From positions 248,001-312,000 of the forward strand of contig JANWJS010000037.1 in the NCBI GenBank assembly GCA_025451845.1: a stretch of DNA of 64,000 nucleotides, read 5' to 3'. This stretch comes from Steroidobacteraceae bacterium (GTDB lineage Bacteria > Pseudomonadota > Gammaproteobacteria > Steroidobacterales > Steroidobacteraceae). Position 1 is the first letter of the stretch; every line of letters starts with the position of its first letter. The position numbers and the translations under genes were made by a program. Under the pieces are notes generated by a model. That model was not told the DNA's origin and did no database searches. It saw nothing but the letters and a program-made list of their open reading frames with translations. Positions 57,469-64,000 of this stretch are shown here, piece by piece.

Positions 57469-58446
57469 TCAGGGGCTCGACTTCCCGGCTTCCGCCGCTT
57501 CCGGCACGCCCCCGCGCCGCAGCTCGCGCGGCAAGCCAAAGGTCACCCGCTCCTCGCGGCCGGCGACCTCGCGCGGCATCTGCGCGCCCCAGGAGCGCAG
57601 CTGCTCGAGGACGCGCTGGACGAGGATTTCCGGCGCCGATGCGCCCGCGGTGACGCCGATGGAGCTCTTGCCCTCGAACCATTCGCGCTGCAGGCCCTCC
57701 GGCCCGTCCACCAGATAACCCGGAATGCCGGCGCGATCGGCAAGCTCGCGCAGGCGGTTGGAGTTCGAGCTCGACCGCGAGCCCACCACCACCAGAAGGT
57801 CGCACTCCACGAGCAGCTTCTTCACGGCATCCTGCCGGTTCTGGGTGGCGTAGCAGATGTCCTCCTTGCGCGGAGTCGCAAGCAAGGGGAAGCGCTGGCG
57901 CAATGCCCCGACGATCTCCGTGGTGTCATCCACGGACAGAGTGGTCTGAGTCACGAACGCGAGGTTGGCCGGGTCGCGGACCGCGAGCCCTTTGACATTA
58001 TCAGCGCTGCCGACCAGATACATCTGCCCGCCGAAGGAGGTGTCGAATCGTCCCATGGTGCCTTCGACTTCGGGATGGCCGGCGTGACCAATGAGAATCA
58101 CCTCGCGCCCCTCGCGCGCGTAGCGCTGTACCTCCATGTGCACCTTGGTGACGAGCGGGCAGGTGGCATCGAACACAGTGAGACCGCGCTCTTTCGCCTC
58201 ATCCTCCACGGCATGCGACACGCCGTGCGCCGAGAAGATCACCGTGGCGCCGGACGGCACTTCCTTCAATTCCTCGACGAACACAGCGCCGAGCTCGCGG
58301 AGGCGGTCGACGACGTGGCGGTTGTGGACTACCTCGTGGCGCACGTAGATCGGGGCGCCGAAGAGCTCGATCGCGCGCTCCACGATGTCGATGGCACGGT
58401 CCACGCCGGCGCAGAAGCCGCGCGGGTTGGCGAGAAGCACCTGCAT
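57469..58446 (-). CDS. ispH: 4-hydroxy-3-methylbut-2-enyl diphosphate reductase
   Basis: This 325-residue Fe-S enzyme performs the last MEP-pathway step, giving IPP and DMAPP. The three cluster cysteines are Cys12 ([12 protein letters not shown]), the one in [11 protein letters not shown] and the one in [17 protein letters not shown] and [13 protein letters not shown] motifs are present. It overlaps the lspA stop by one base and is the last gene of ribF-ileS-lspA-ispH. Confidence 0.97.
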   Translation of the reverse strand: MQVLLANPRGFCAGVDRAIDIVERAIELFGAPIYVRHEVVHNRHVVDRLRELGAVFVEELKEVPSGATVIFSAHGVSHAVEDEAKERGLTVFDATCPLVTKVHMEVQRYAREGREVILIGHAGHPEVEGTMGRFDTSFGGQMYLVGSADNVKGLAVRDPANLAFVTQTTLSVDDTTEIVGALRQRFPLLATPRKEDICYATQNRQDAVKKLLVECDLLVVVGSRSSSNSNRLRELADRAGIPGYLVDGPEGLQREWFEGKSSIGVTAGASAPEILVQRVLEQLRSWGAQMPREVAGREERVTFGLPRELRRGGVPEAAEAGKSSP

Positions 58447-59006
58447 CAAACAGTCTCCTTCTTCGGGCCGCGGCTCTCGAGCACTGCATCGAGGAGCAGG
58501 AGCGCCGCACCCACGGTGATGGCCGAGTCCGCCACGTTGAACGCCCAGGGAAAGTACACGCTCCGCCAGTGGGCGAGGATGAAATCGACCACGTGCCCGA
58601 TGCGCAGCCTGTCGATCATATTCCCGAGCGCTCCGCCCATGATCAGCGTGAGGCTGAGGCACAACAGCCGCTGGGTACGCCCGTTGAGGCGCCTGAGCCA
58701 GAGCGTGATGCCTGCTGCCACTGCCACGGCAAGGCCCGCGAACAACCATTTCTGCCAGCCTGAGGCCTCCGCCAGGAGGCTGAAGGCGGCGCCTCTATTG
58801 TACGTCAAGGTGACGTCGAGCACCGGCAAGACGCGGAGCGTGCGATAGAGAGCGAGATGCTCGACGATCCAGAGCTTGACGAGCTGGTCGACGGCGATCA
58901 CGGACACCGTGATCGACAGCCAACGCAAGCCGCTCGGCTCCCGGGCGGCAGCGCCGTCCTGGATGGGGGGCGCCATCCGGGTCTCCTGCTCCTTGGCCGC
59001 GTTCAT
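58446..59006 (-). CDS. lspA: Lipoprotein signal peptidase
   Basis: This 186-residue inner-membrane aspartic protease (signal peptidase II) has four hydrophobic helices. Catalytic aspartates are in [15 protein letters not shown] and FNVADSAIT. Its TGA overlaps the ispH ATG, and its own ATG at 59006 overlaps the ileS stop (ATGA), so all three are translationally linked. The fkpB (SlpA-type PPIase) gene usual between lspA and ispH in E. coli is absent. Confidence 0.97.
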   Translation of the reverse strand: MNAAKEQETRMAPPIQDGAAAREPSGLRWLSITVSVIAVDQLVKLWIVEHLALYRTLRVLPVLDVTLTYNRGAAFSLLAEASGWQKWLFAGLAVAVAAGITLWLRRLNGRTQRLLCLSLTLIMGGALGNMIDRLRIGHVVDFILAHWRSVYFPWAFNVADSAITVGAALLLLDAVLESRGPKKETV

Positions 59007-61828
59007 ACGAAGCGCCTCTCTTCGCCCGGCCCGTCGACGTTGGTGACACAGCGACCACAGATCTCGGGATGCCTCGGGTTCGACCCGACGTCCGGGCGGC
59101 GCTGCCAGCAGCGGATGCACTTCGGGTCGAACGTGGGCTTCACCGCGATCCAGACTCCGCTGCGCCCCGTGTTGGCGGCGAGGGCCGCATCGGCCGGCGG
59201 CGCGGCCTCGATGCGGTGAACGCGGGCGTGAGACGTGATGAAAAAAAAGCGCAGCTCATCCCCTAGAGCGTTGAAGCGCGCGTACTCATCCGGAGCACAG
59301 TAGATATCGACCTCGGCGTCGAGCGGCGCACCGATGGCGCCGGCGTCGCGCAACTTCTCGAGCTCGCGCGTCACATCGCTGCGCAGCTGCAGCAGAGCCG
59401 GCCATTCAACATCGCTCGTTGCGACGTCCGGAGCCACATACCAGGTCTCGAGAAACACCGACTCCGAGCGCTCGCCGGGCAGAAACTTCCAGACTTCCTC
59501 TGCGGTGAAGGACAGCACCGGCGCGAGCCAGCGCACGATGCACTCCGCTATGTGATACATCACAGTCTGCGCCGAGCGGCGTCCACGACCCGCTTGCGGC
59601 GTGGTGTACATGCGGTCCTTCAGCACGTCGAGATAGAAGCCGCCCAGGTCGACGCTGCAGAAGTTGTGCACTTTCTGGTAGATGAGGTGGAAGGCGTAGC
59701 GCCTGTAGGCCTCGATGATCTCCGCCTGCAGTGCGGCGGTGCGGGCGAGCGCCCAGCGGTCGAGCGCCAGCAGATCGGTGGCGGGCACCGCATCGCGCTT
59801 CGGATCGAAGCCGTGCAGGTTGCCGAGCAGATAGCGCACGGTATTGCGCATGCGGCGATAGGAGTCCGCCATGCGCTTCAGGATCTCATCCGACACGCTC
59901 ATCTCATTTGCGTAGTCGGTGGCGGAGACCCACAGGCGCAGCACGTCCGCGCCGAGCGTGCTCATGACCTTCTGCGGCGCGACTACGTTGCCGAGCGACT
60001 TCGACTGCTTGCGGCCCTTCTCATCGACCGTGAACCCGTGCGTCAGGACACCGCGATACGGTGCGCGCTCGTACAGCGCCTCCGACATGAGAAGTGAGCT
60101 GTGGAACCAGCCGCGGTGCTGGTCGGAGCCTTCGAGGTAGAGGTCCACGGGGGCGGTGATCTCCGGCCGTTCGGCGCCGACACATTCGAAGGAGAGACCC
60201 GAGTCAGCCCATACGTCCATGACATCCTTGACCTTCTCGTACTCGGCGGCCTGCTCGCCGAGCAGCTCGGCCGGATCCAGCGCGAACCAGCCCTCGATGC
60301 CGTCGCGCTCGACATGCGCGGCCACCTGATCGATCAGCTGTTGCGTGCGCGGATGCAGCTCGCCTGTCCGCACGTGCACGAACAGTGGGATGGGCACGCC
60401 CCACGTGCGCTGGCGCGAGACGCACCAGTCGGGCCTGTTCTCGATCATGCCGGTGATGCGCTGCTCGCCCCAATCCGGCGTCCATTGCACCTTCTTGATG
60501 TCGCGCAAGGCGTGCTCGCGCAGCCCTTTGCGATCCATGCTGATGAACCACTGCGGCGTCGCGCGGAAGATCACCGGCGTCTTGTGCCGCCAGCAGTGCG
60601 GGTAGCTGTGCACGAACGGCTGGTAGTGCACCAGGCGGCCGCGCTCGCGCAGCGCCTCGATGAGTACCCCATTGGCCTCGTCGACCCTGAGCCCCGCGAC
60701 GAGCGGCGTGTCGGGCAGGAAGCGGCCATCATTGCCGACCGGATTGACGATAGGCAGGCCGTAGCGCTGCCCGACGGCGAAGTCTTCGTGACCGTGTCCC
60801 GGGGCGGTGTGAACGGCGCCGGTGCCGGCATCGAGCGTCACGTGCTCGGCGAGAATGACCGGCACCTGCCGGTCCTGGAACGGGTGGTGCAGCTTCAGCC
60901 CTTCGAGATCGCGGCCAGCGGCTTGCGCCAAGACTGAGCCCCGCTTCATCCCGAAGCGCTGCAGACACGAGTCGAGCAGCTCCACGGCGAGAATGAGCCG
61001 GGAGCGCTCACCTTCGCGCTCCGCCTCCACCAACACATAACGGAACTCATCGCGCAGCGCGACGGCCTGGTTGGCAGGCAGCGTCCAGGGAGTGGTAGTC
61101 CAAATGACGGCATCGGCTGGCTCGCTGCCCAGCCGCCCCGGACCCAGCCCCAGGCGCCGTTCCAGGTCGCGGAGATCGGTGACGCGGAAGGCAACATCGA
61201 CCGCGGGCGAGGTCCTCTCCTCGTATTCGACTTCCGCCTCGGCAAGCGCGGAGCGGCAGTCGAGACACCAGTGCACCGGCTTCACGCCCTTGTAGAGGTG
61301 CCCGTTCTCGATGATGCGGCCGAAGGCACGCAGCTGTTGCGCCTCGTACCGCGGCGCCATCGTGAGATAAGGATGGTCCCAGTCGCCGAGCACGCCCAGA
61401 CGCTTGAAGTCGACGCGCTGCAGATCCACCTGCTCCTGCGCGAAAGCGCGGCAGGCCGCTCTGAAGGCCGCCGCATCGAGCTTTTGTCCCGGGCGCCCGT
61501 GCTTCTTTTCGACCTGCAGCTCGATCGGCAGCCCGTGACAATCCCAGCCCGGGATGTAGGGCGCATCGAACCCATCGAGCGAGCGCGACTTGACGATGAT
61601 GTCCTTCAGGATCTTGTTGACGGCGTGGCCAATGTGAATGGCGCCATTGGCGTAAGGCGGCCCGTCGTGCAGCACGAACGGCGGCCGCCCGCGCGCAACC
61701 TGGCGTTGCTTGCCGTAGATGCCGCGCTCCTCCCACTCGGCGACCCTCGCCGGCTCACGCCGGGCGAGATCCGCCTTCATCGGAAAGTCGGTCTGCGGCA
61801 GATTGATCGTGCTCTTGTAGTCAGTCAT
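59003..61828 (-). CDS. ileS: Isoleucyl-tRNA synthetase
   Basis: This is a 941-residue class Ia synthetase (E. coli 938). HIGH motif in [10 protein letters not shown] (~65), an editing domain with [12 protein letters not shown], the KMSKS loop read as K-Q-S-K-S in [11 protein letters not shown], and a C-terminal zinc finger with CIRC and CGRC. Translation starts at ATG 61828, 8 bases after ribF. The Gln for Met in the KMSKS loop is a tolerated variant. Confidence 0.97.
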   Translation of the reverse strand: MTDYKSTINLPQTDFPMKADLARREPARVAEWEERGIYGKQRQVARGRPPFVLHDGPPYANGAIHIGHAVNKILKDIIVKSRSLDGFDAPYIPGWDCHGLPIELQVEKKHGRPGQKLDAAAFRAACRAFAQEQVDLQRVDFKRLGVLGDWDHPYLTMAPRYEAQQLRAFGRIIENGHLYKGVKPVHWCLDCRSALAEAEVEYEERTSPAVDVAFRVTDLRDLERRLGLGPGRLGSEPADAVIWTTTPWTLPANQAVALRDEFRYVLVEAEREGERSRLILAVELLDSCLQRFGMKRGSVLAQAAGRDLEGLKLHHPFQDRQVPVILAEHVTLDAGTGAVHTAPGHGHEDFAVGQRYGLPIVNPVGNDGRFLPDTPLVAGLRVDEANGVLIEALRERGRLVHYQPFVHSYPHCWRHKTPVIFRATPQWFISMDRKGLREHALRDIKKVQWTPDWGEQRITGMIENRPDWCVSRQRTWGVPIPLFVHVRTGELHPRTQQLIDQVAAHVERDGIEGWFALDPAELLGEQAAEYEKVKDVMDVWADSGLSFECVGAERPEITAPVDLYLEGSDQHRGWFHSSLLMSEALYERAPYRGVLTHGFTVDEKGRKQSKSLGNVVAPQKVMSTLGADVLRLWVSATDYANEMSVSDEILKRMADSYRRMRNTVRYLLGNLHGFDPKRDAVPATDLLALDRWALARTAALQAEIIEAYRRYAFHLIYQKVHNFCSVDLGGFYLDVLKDRMYTTPQAGRGRRSAQTVMYHIAECIVRWLAPVLSFTAEEVWKFLPGERSESVFLETWYVAPDVATSDVEWPALLQLRSDVTRELEKLRDAGAIGAPLDAEVDIYCAPDEYARFNALGDELRFFFITSHARVHRIEAAPPADAALAANTGRSGVWIAVKPTFDPKCIRCWQRRPDVGSNPRHPEICGRCVTNVDGPGEERRFV

Positions 61829-61836
61829 TCAGAGTG

Positions 61837-62763
61837 TCAGCCATGCAATATCTGTCTCGCCTGCGCCGCATCGGCGTGCATCTGCGCGACCAGGGCCTCG
61901 AGGGAAGAGAACCGCTCCTCCTCGCGCAGCTTCGCCACGAATTCCACCTCGATCTCGCGGCCGTAGAGATCGCCTGAAAAGTCGAACACATGCGCCTCCA
62001 GGAGCGTGTGCTCGCCGTCAACCGTCGGGCGCGTCCCGAGGCTGGCCACGCCGGGCATCGCTGCGTCCGCGGCACCGTGTACCCGGACGGCAAAGATGCC
62101 CTGCACCGAGGGACGCCGCCGCTCAATCTGCAGGTTCGCTGTCGGGAAACCCAGACTGCGTCCCAGGCGATTCCCGGCGACGACACGCCCAGTCATCGAG
62201 TACGGCCGGCCAAGCCAGCGGCGCACCTGCTCAAAGTCTGCTCTGGCGAGCGCGTCGCGCACGCCGCTGCTGCTCACGCGCTCTCCGTCCACGATCACCG
62301 GCGGCACCACATCGACCTCGAATCCCAGTCGCTGACCGGCGGCCGTGAGCATCGCGGCCGTCGCCTCGCCATTGCGCCCGAAGCGAAAATCGTGACCCAC
62401 GACGACCATGGGCGTGCGCAGCTCATTCGCCAGCAGTTCCGCGAACGCCTCGCCCGAGAGGTTGCGCAGCGGCGGCCCAAAACGCAGCAGCCAGAGGAAA
62501 TCGCATCCCAGCCGCTCGAGGACCCGCCAGCGCTCCCGGCAGGAGGTCAGCCGCGCCGGCGCCTGACCCTCGGCCAGCAGGAACTCCCGCGGCATCGGCT
62601 CGAAAGTCAGCACCATGGCCGGCCGGGACAGGCGCATGCCGTGCCTTTGGAGCTGCCCGAGCAGCGCCTGGTGGCCCACGTGCATTCCGTCGAAGGTCCC
62701 GATCGTGACGACGGAGCCCCGCTGGCGCTCGTTCAGGCCATTGAATCCGCGAATGAGCTCCAT
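61837..62763 (-). CDS. ribF: Bifunctional riboflavin kinase/FAD synthetase
   Basis: This 308-residue protein makes FMN and FAD. The N-terminal nucleotidyltransferase has TIGTFDGMHVGHQALL and HDFRFGRNGEA; the C-terminal flavokinase has GNRLGRSLGFPTAN (residues ~195-210) and a beta-barrel ending. It is the first gene of the minus-strand run leading to ileS. murJ, which often lies beside ribF in Gammaproteobacteria, is not here. Confidence 0.97.
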   Translation of the reverse strand: MELIRGFNGLNERQRGSVVTIGTFDGMHVGHQALLGQLQRHGMRLSRPAMVLTFEPMPREFLLAEGQAPARLTSCRERWRVLERLGCDFLWLLRFGPPLRNLSGEAFAELLANELRTPMVVVGHDFRFGRNGEATAAMLTAAGQRLGFEVDVVPPVIVDGERVSSSGVRDALARADFEQVRRWLGRPYSMTGRVVAGNRLGRSLGFPTANLQIERRRPSVQGIFAVRVHGAADAAMPGVASLGTRPTVDGEHTLLEAHVFDFSGDLYGREIEVEFVAKLREEERFSSLEALVAQMHADAAQARQILHG

Positions 62764-62981
62764 GGGGCCGCTAAGCCGCTGATGTCAAAAGGTAAAGAAT
62801 ACAGGATTCATGCTGGCGCTTGGCGCCACATTCAACGGCCCGGAGCGCATCTCCCGGTTCGAGACGCTTAGTGCCCGGAGGTACCCGTAGGCGATCGGCG
62901 ACGGCGCTCCGGATGATTATCAGGATGGCGCCCTCTTATGTGAAAAACACCGTCCGAATTCGGCTACGTTCTCGGCAAGCG

Positions 62982-63010
62982 TTGACAACGTCTACCTACC
63001 TGAGCAGACT
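62982..63010 (+). promoter_or_regulatory. Candidate rpsT promoter
   Basis: A perfect -35 TTGACA at 62982-62987 is followed, 17 bases later, by CAGACT at 63005-63010 as a weak -10. Downstream, GCCCC/GGGGC with a short loop forms a hairpin in the presumptive leader (about 63013-63030) before the ribosome binding site. Strong -35 boxes suit ribosomal protein genes. Confidence 0.5.
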
Positions 63011-63053
63011 AGCGCCCCCCGTTTCGGGGCAAGGTTTCTTTAACGGAGAGCAA

Positions 63054-63317
63054 GTGGCCAACACCAAGTCCGCCGAGAAGGCGGCCCGTCAAGCCGAGAA
63101 GCATCGCACCCGCAACGTCGCGTTGCGCTCGCGGATGCGCACAGCCATGCGCGACGTGATATCGGCGATTGCCGGAGGAAACAAGCAGGCAGCCCAGGCC
63201 ACCTACCAGGAGGCTGTTCCGGTCATCGACACGCTGGTGAACAAGCAGATCATTCACCGTAACAAGGCGGCGCGACACAAGAGCCGGCTGGCGGCTCGGA
63301 TTCGCGCATTGCCGTGA
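63054..63317 (+). CDS. rpsT: 30S ribosomal protein S20
   Basis: This 87-residue basic protein binds 16S rRNA. The N-terminus MANTKSAEKAARQAEKHRTR and the RNKAARHKSRLAARI end match S20. The start is a GTG at 63054 with GGAGAG 8 bases upstream; non-ATG starts on rpsT are known in enterics, where translation is autoregulated. It is convergent with obgE and divergent from ribF. Confidence 0.97.
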   Translation: MANTKSAEKAARQAEKHRTRNVALRSRMRTAMRDVISAIAGGNKQAAQATYQEAVPVIDTLVNKQIIHRNKAARHKSRLAARIRALP

Positions 63318-63385
63318 GGCGACAGCGATGAGTGCTCAAGAAAAGGTCCGCTGGACTGCGCGCCCGACTTCGGCTCCGATCCCGC

Positions 63386-64000
63386 TCAAGTTGAAGCCGG
63401 CGGCTCGTCGACAGTTTCTGCTGCAGGTGATGCGTGGCCGTGTGCCACGCGAGCCTGCTGCTCCTGCTCCAAAAACGCCATAACCGTTTCGCAGAGATCT
63501 CTCGTTCCGCGGCCCGTGGCTCCGGACACGAGAAAGTGCGGCCCACGATGCCGTAGGCCGCGCACGATGGCGCGTGCGCGCTTCTGCGCCTCAGCCTCGG
63601 GCAGCAGATCACTCTTGTTGATGACCAGCCAGCGGGGCTTTGCGGCGAGCTCTTTGCTGAATTTCTTCAGCTCCTGAACGATCGCCCGGGCATCCTTCAC
63701 CGGGTCGGCTTCCGGGTCCAGAGGGGCCATATCGACCAGGTGCAGCAGCACCCTCGTGCGCTGCAGGTGCCTCAGGAAGCGAATTCCGAGCCCCGCCCCC
63801 TCCGCCGCGCCCTCGATCAATCCCGGAATATCGGCCATCACGAAGCTGCGGTGCTCCCCGACAGCCACGACTCCCAGGTTGGGATGCAGTGTGGTGAAGG
63901 GGTAGTCGGCCACCTTGGGGCGGGCCGCGGAGACAGCCCGAATCAGGGTGGATTTGCCGGCGTTCGGCAGGCCGAGGAGCCCGACGTCCGCGATAACCTT
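63386..64000 (-). CDS. obgE: Obg/CgtA GTPase, C-terminal part (5' end outside window)
   Basis: The frame is open from the window edge (64000) to the stop at 63386, 204 residues. The GTPase domain begins at once with the G1 motif [10 protein letters not shown], then switch segments ([28 protein letters not shown]) and the G4 motif NKSD. Obg is an essential ribosome-associated GTPase. The glycine-rich Obg fold lies outside the window, so the ATG at 63913 is not the real start. The tail is short and lacks the acidic extension of E. coli ObgE. Confidence 0.96.
   Translation of the reverse strand, partial: KVIADVGLLGLPNAGKSTLIRAVSAARPKVADYPFTTLHPNLGVVAVGEHRSFVMADIPGLIEGAAEGAGLGIRFLRHLQRTRVLLHLVDMAPLDPEADPVKDARAIVQELKKFSKELAAKPRWLVINKSDLLPEAEAQKRARAIVRGLRHRGPHFLVSGATGRGTRDLCETVMAFLEQEQQARVAHGHASPAAETVDEPPAST

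Noticed and set aside
59003-61828. K-Q-S-K-S in place of K-M-S-K-S in IleS as a sign of an unusual enzyme
   Set aside because: The lysines and serines that matter are kept; substitution at the Met position is tolerated in class I synthetases.

Overview
The window is a 64 kb, GC-rich, densely packed bacterial chromosome segment that looks gammaproteobacterial. The basis is gene order rather than any marker search: pyrC-rnt-grxD, metG-rnfB-nth-DUF1841, dcd-mrp-metG, purM-purN-DUF3108 beside DUF2066 and hda, and ileS-lspA-ispH are all gammaproteobacterial linkages. The GC content, frequent GTG/TTG starts and 1-4 base stop/start overlaps suggest a Xanthomonadales/Nevskiales/Steroidobacterales-like lineage (inference). 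No insertion sequence, prophage, integrase, CRISPR array or rRNA is visible. No gene-free stretch exceeds 300 bases; the two longest, 18283-18571 and 62764-63053, are about 290 bases each.

Layout. 1-3336: a MoxR-DUF58-transglutaminase (TgpA-like) operon, cut at its 5' end. 3481-7181 (minus): pssA, a family 4-like uracil-DNA glycosylase, rimI and prfC. 7256-10695: proS, a secreted lytic transglycosylase, acylphosphatase and a WrbA-like flavoprotein. 10781-15837: hda, a CDP-alcohol phosphatidyltransferase and DUF2066 (minus), divergent from purM-purN-DUF3108 (plus). 15960-18282 (minus): a long double-domain Dcd and the Fe-S carrier Mrp. 18572-23415: a HEAT-repeat Ser/Thr kinase followed by two PilT-family ATPases. 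23477-27392: metG, an RnfB-like ferredoxin, nth and DUF1841. 27387-35179 (minus): aceE-aceF-lpd followed by a two-gene ABC exporter. 35239-38700: an M17 aminopeptidase, pyrC and rnt. 38847-40374: grxD and DUF1289 (minus), then nadC. 40360-44446: a fatty acyl-AMP ligase fused to an acyl carrier domain with a cytochrome P450 (minus), divergent from a DUF374 acyltransferase.

44670-51854: a PAS-GGDEF-EAL c-di-GMP enzyme, a Fur-family regulator, a small membrane protein, a PEBP lipoprotein, tRNA-Thr(CGT), a TlpA-like thioredoxin and an AsmA-like protein. 51945-57457: a MocR regulator with a clear operator-like repeat, a double retropepsin-like protein, a polytopic membrane protein, a DUF2817 peptidase and an LpxL-like acyltransferase. 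57469-62763 (minus): ribF-ileS-lspA-ispH, without the murJ and fkpB genes often found in this block. 63054-64000: rpsT and the 3' part of obgE.

Most of the window is housekeeping: translation, purine and pyrimidine synthesis, NAD, pyruvate dehydrogenase, phospholipid and lipid A synthesis, isoprenoids. The places where something less described may sit are the kinase/PilT/PilT cassette, the acyl-AMP ligase-ACP/P450/acyltransferase locus, and the MocR-retropepsin-HxHH membrane protein-DUF2817 stretch.
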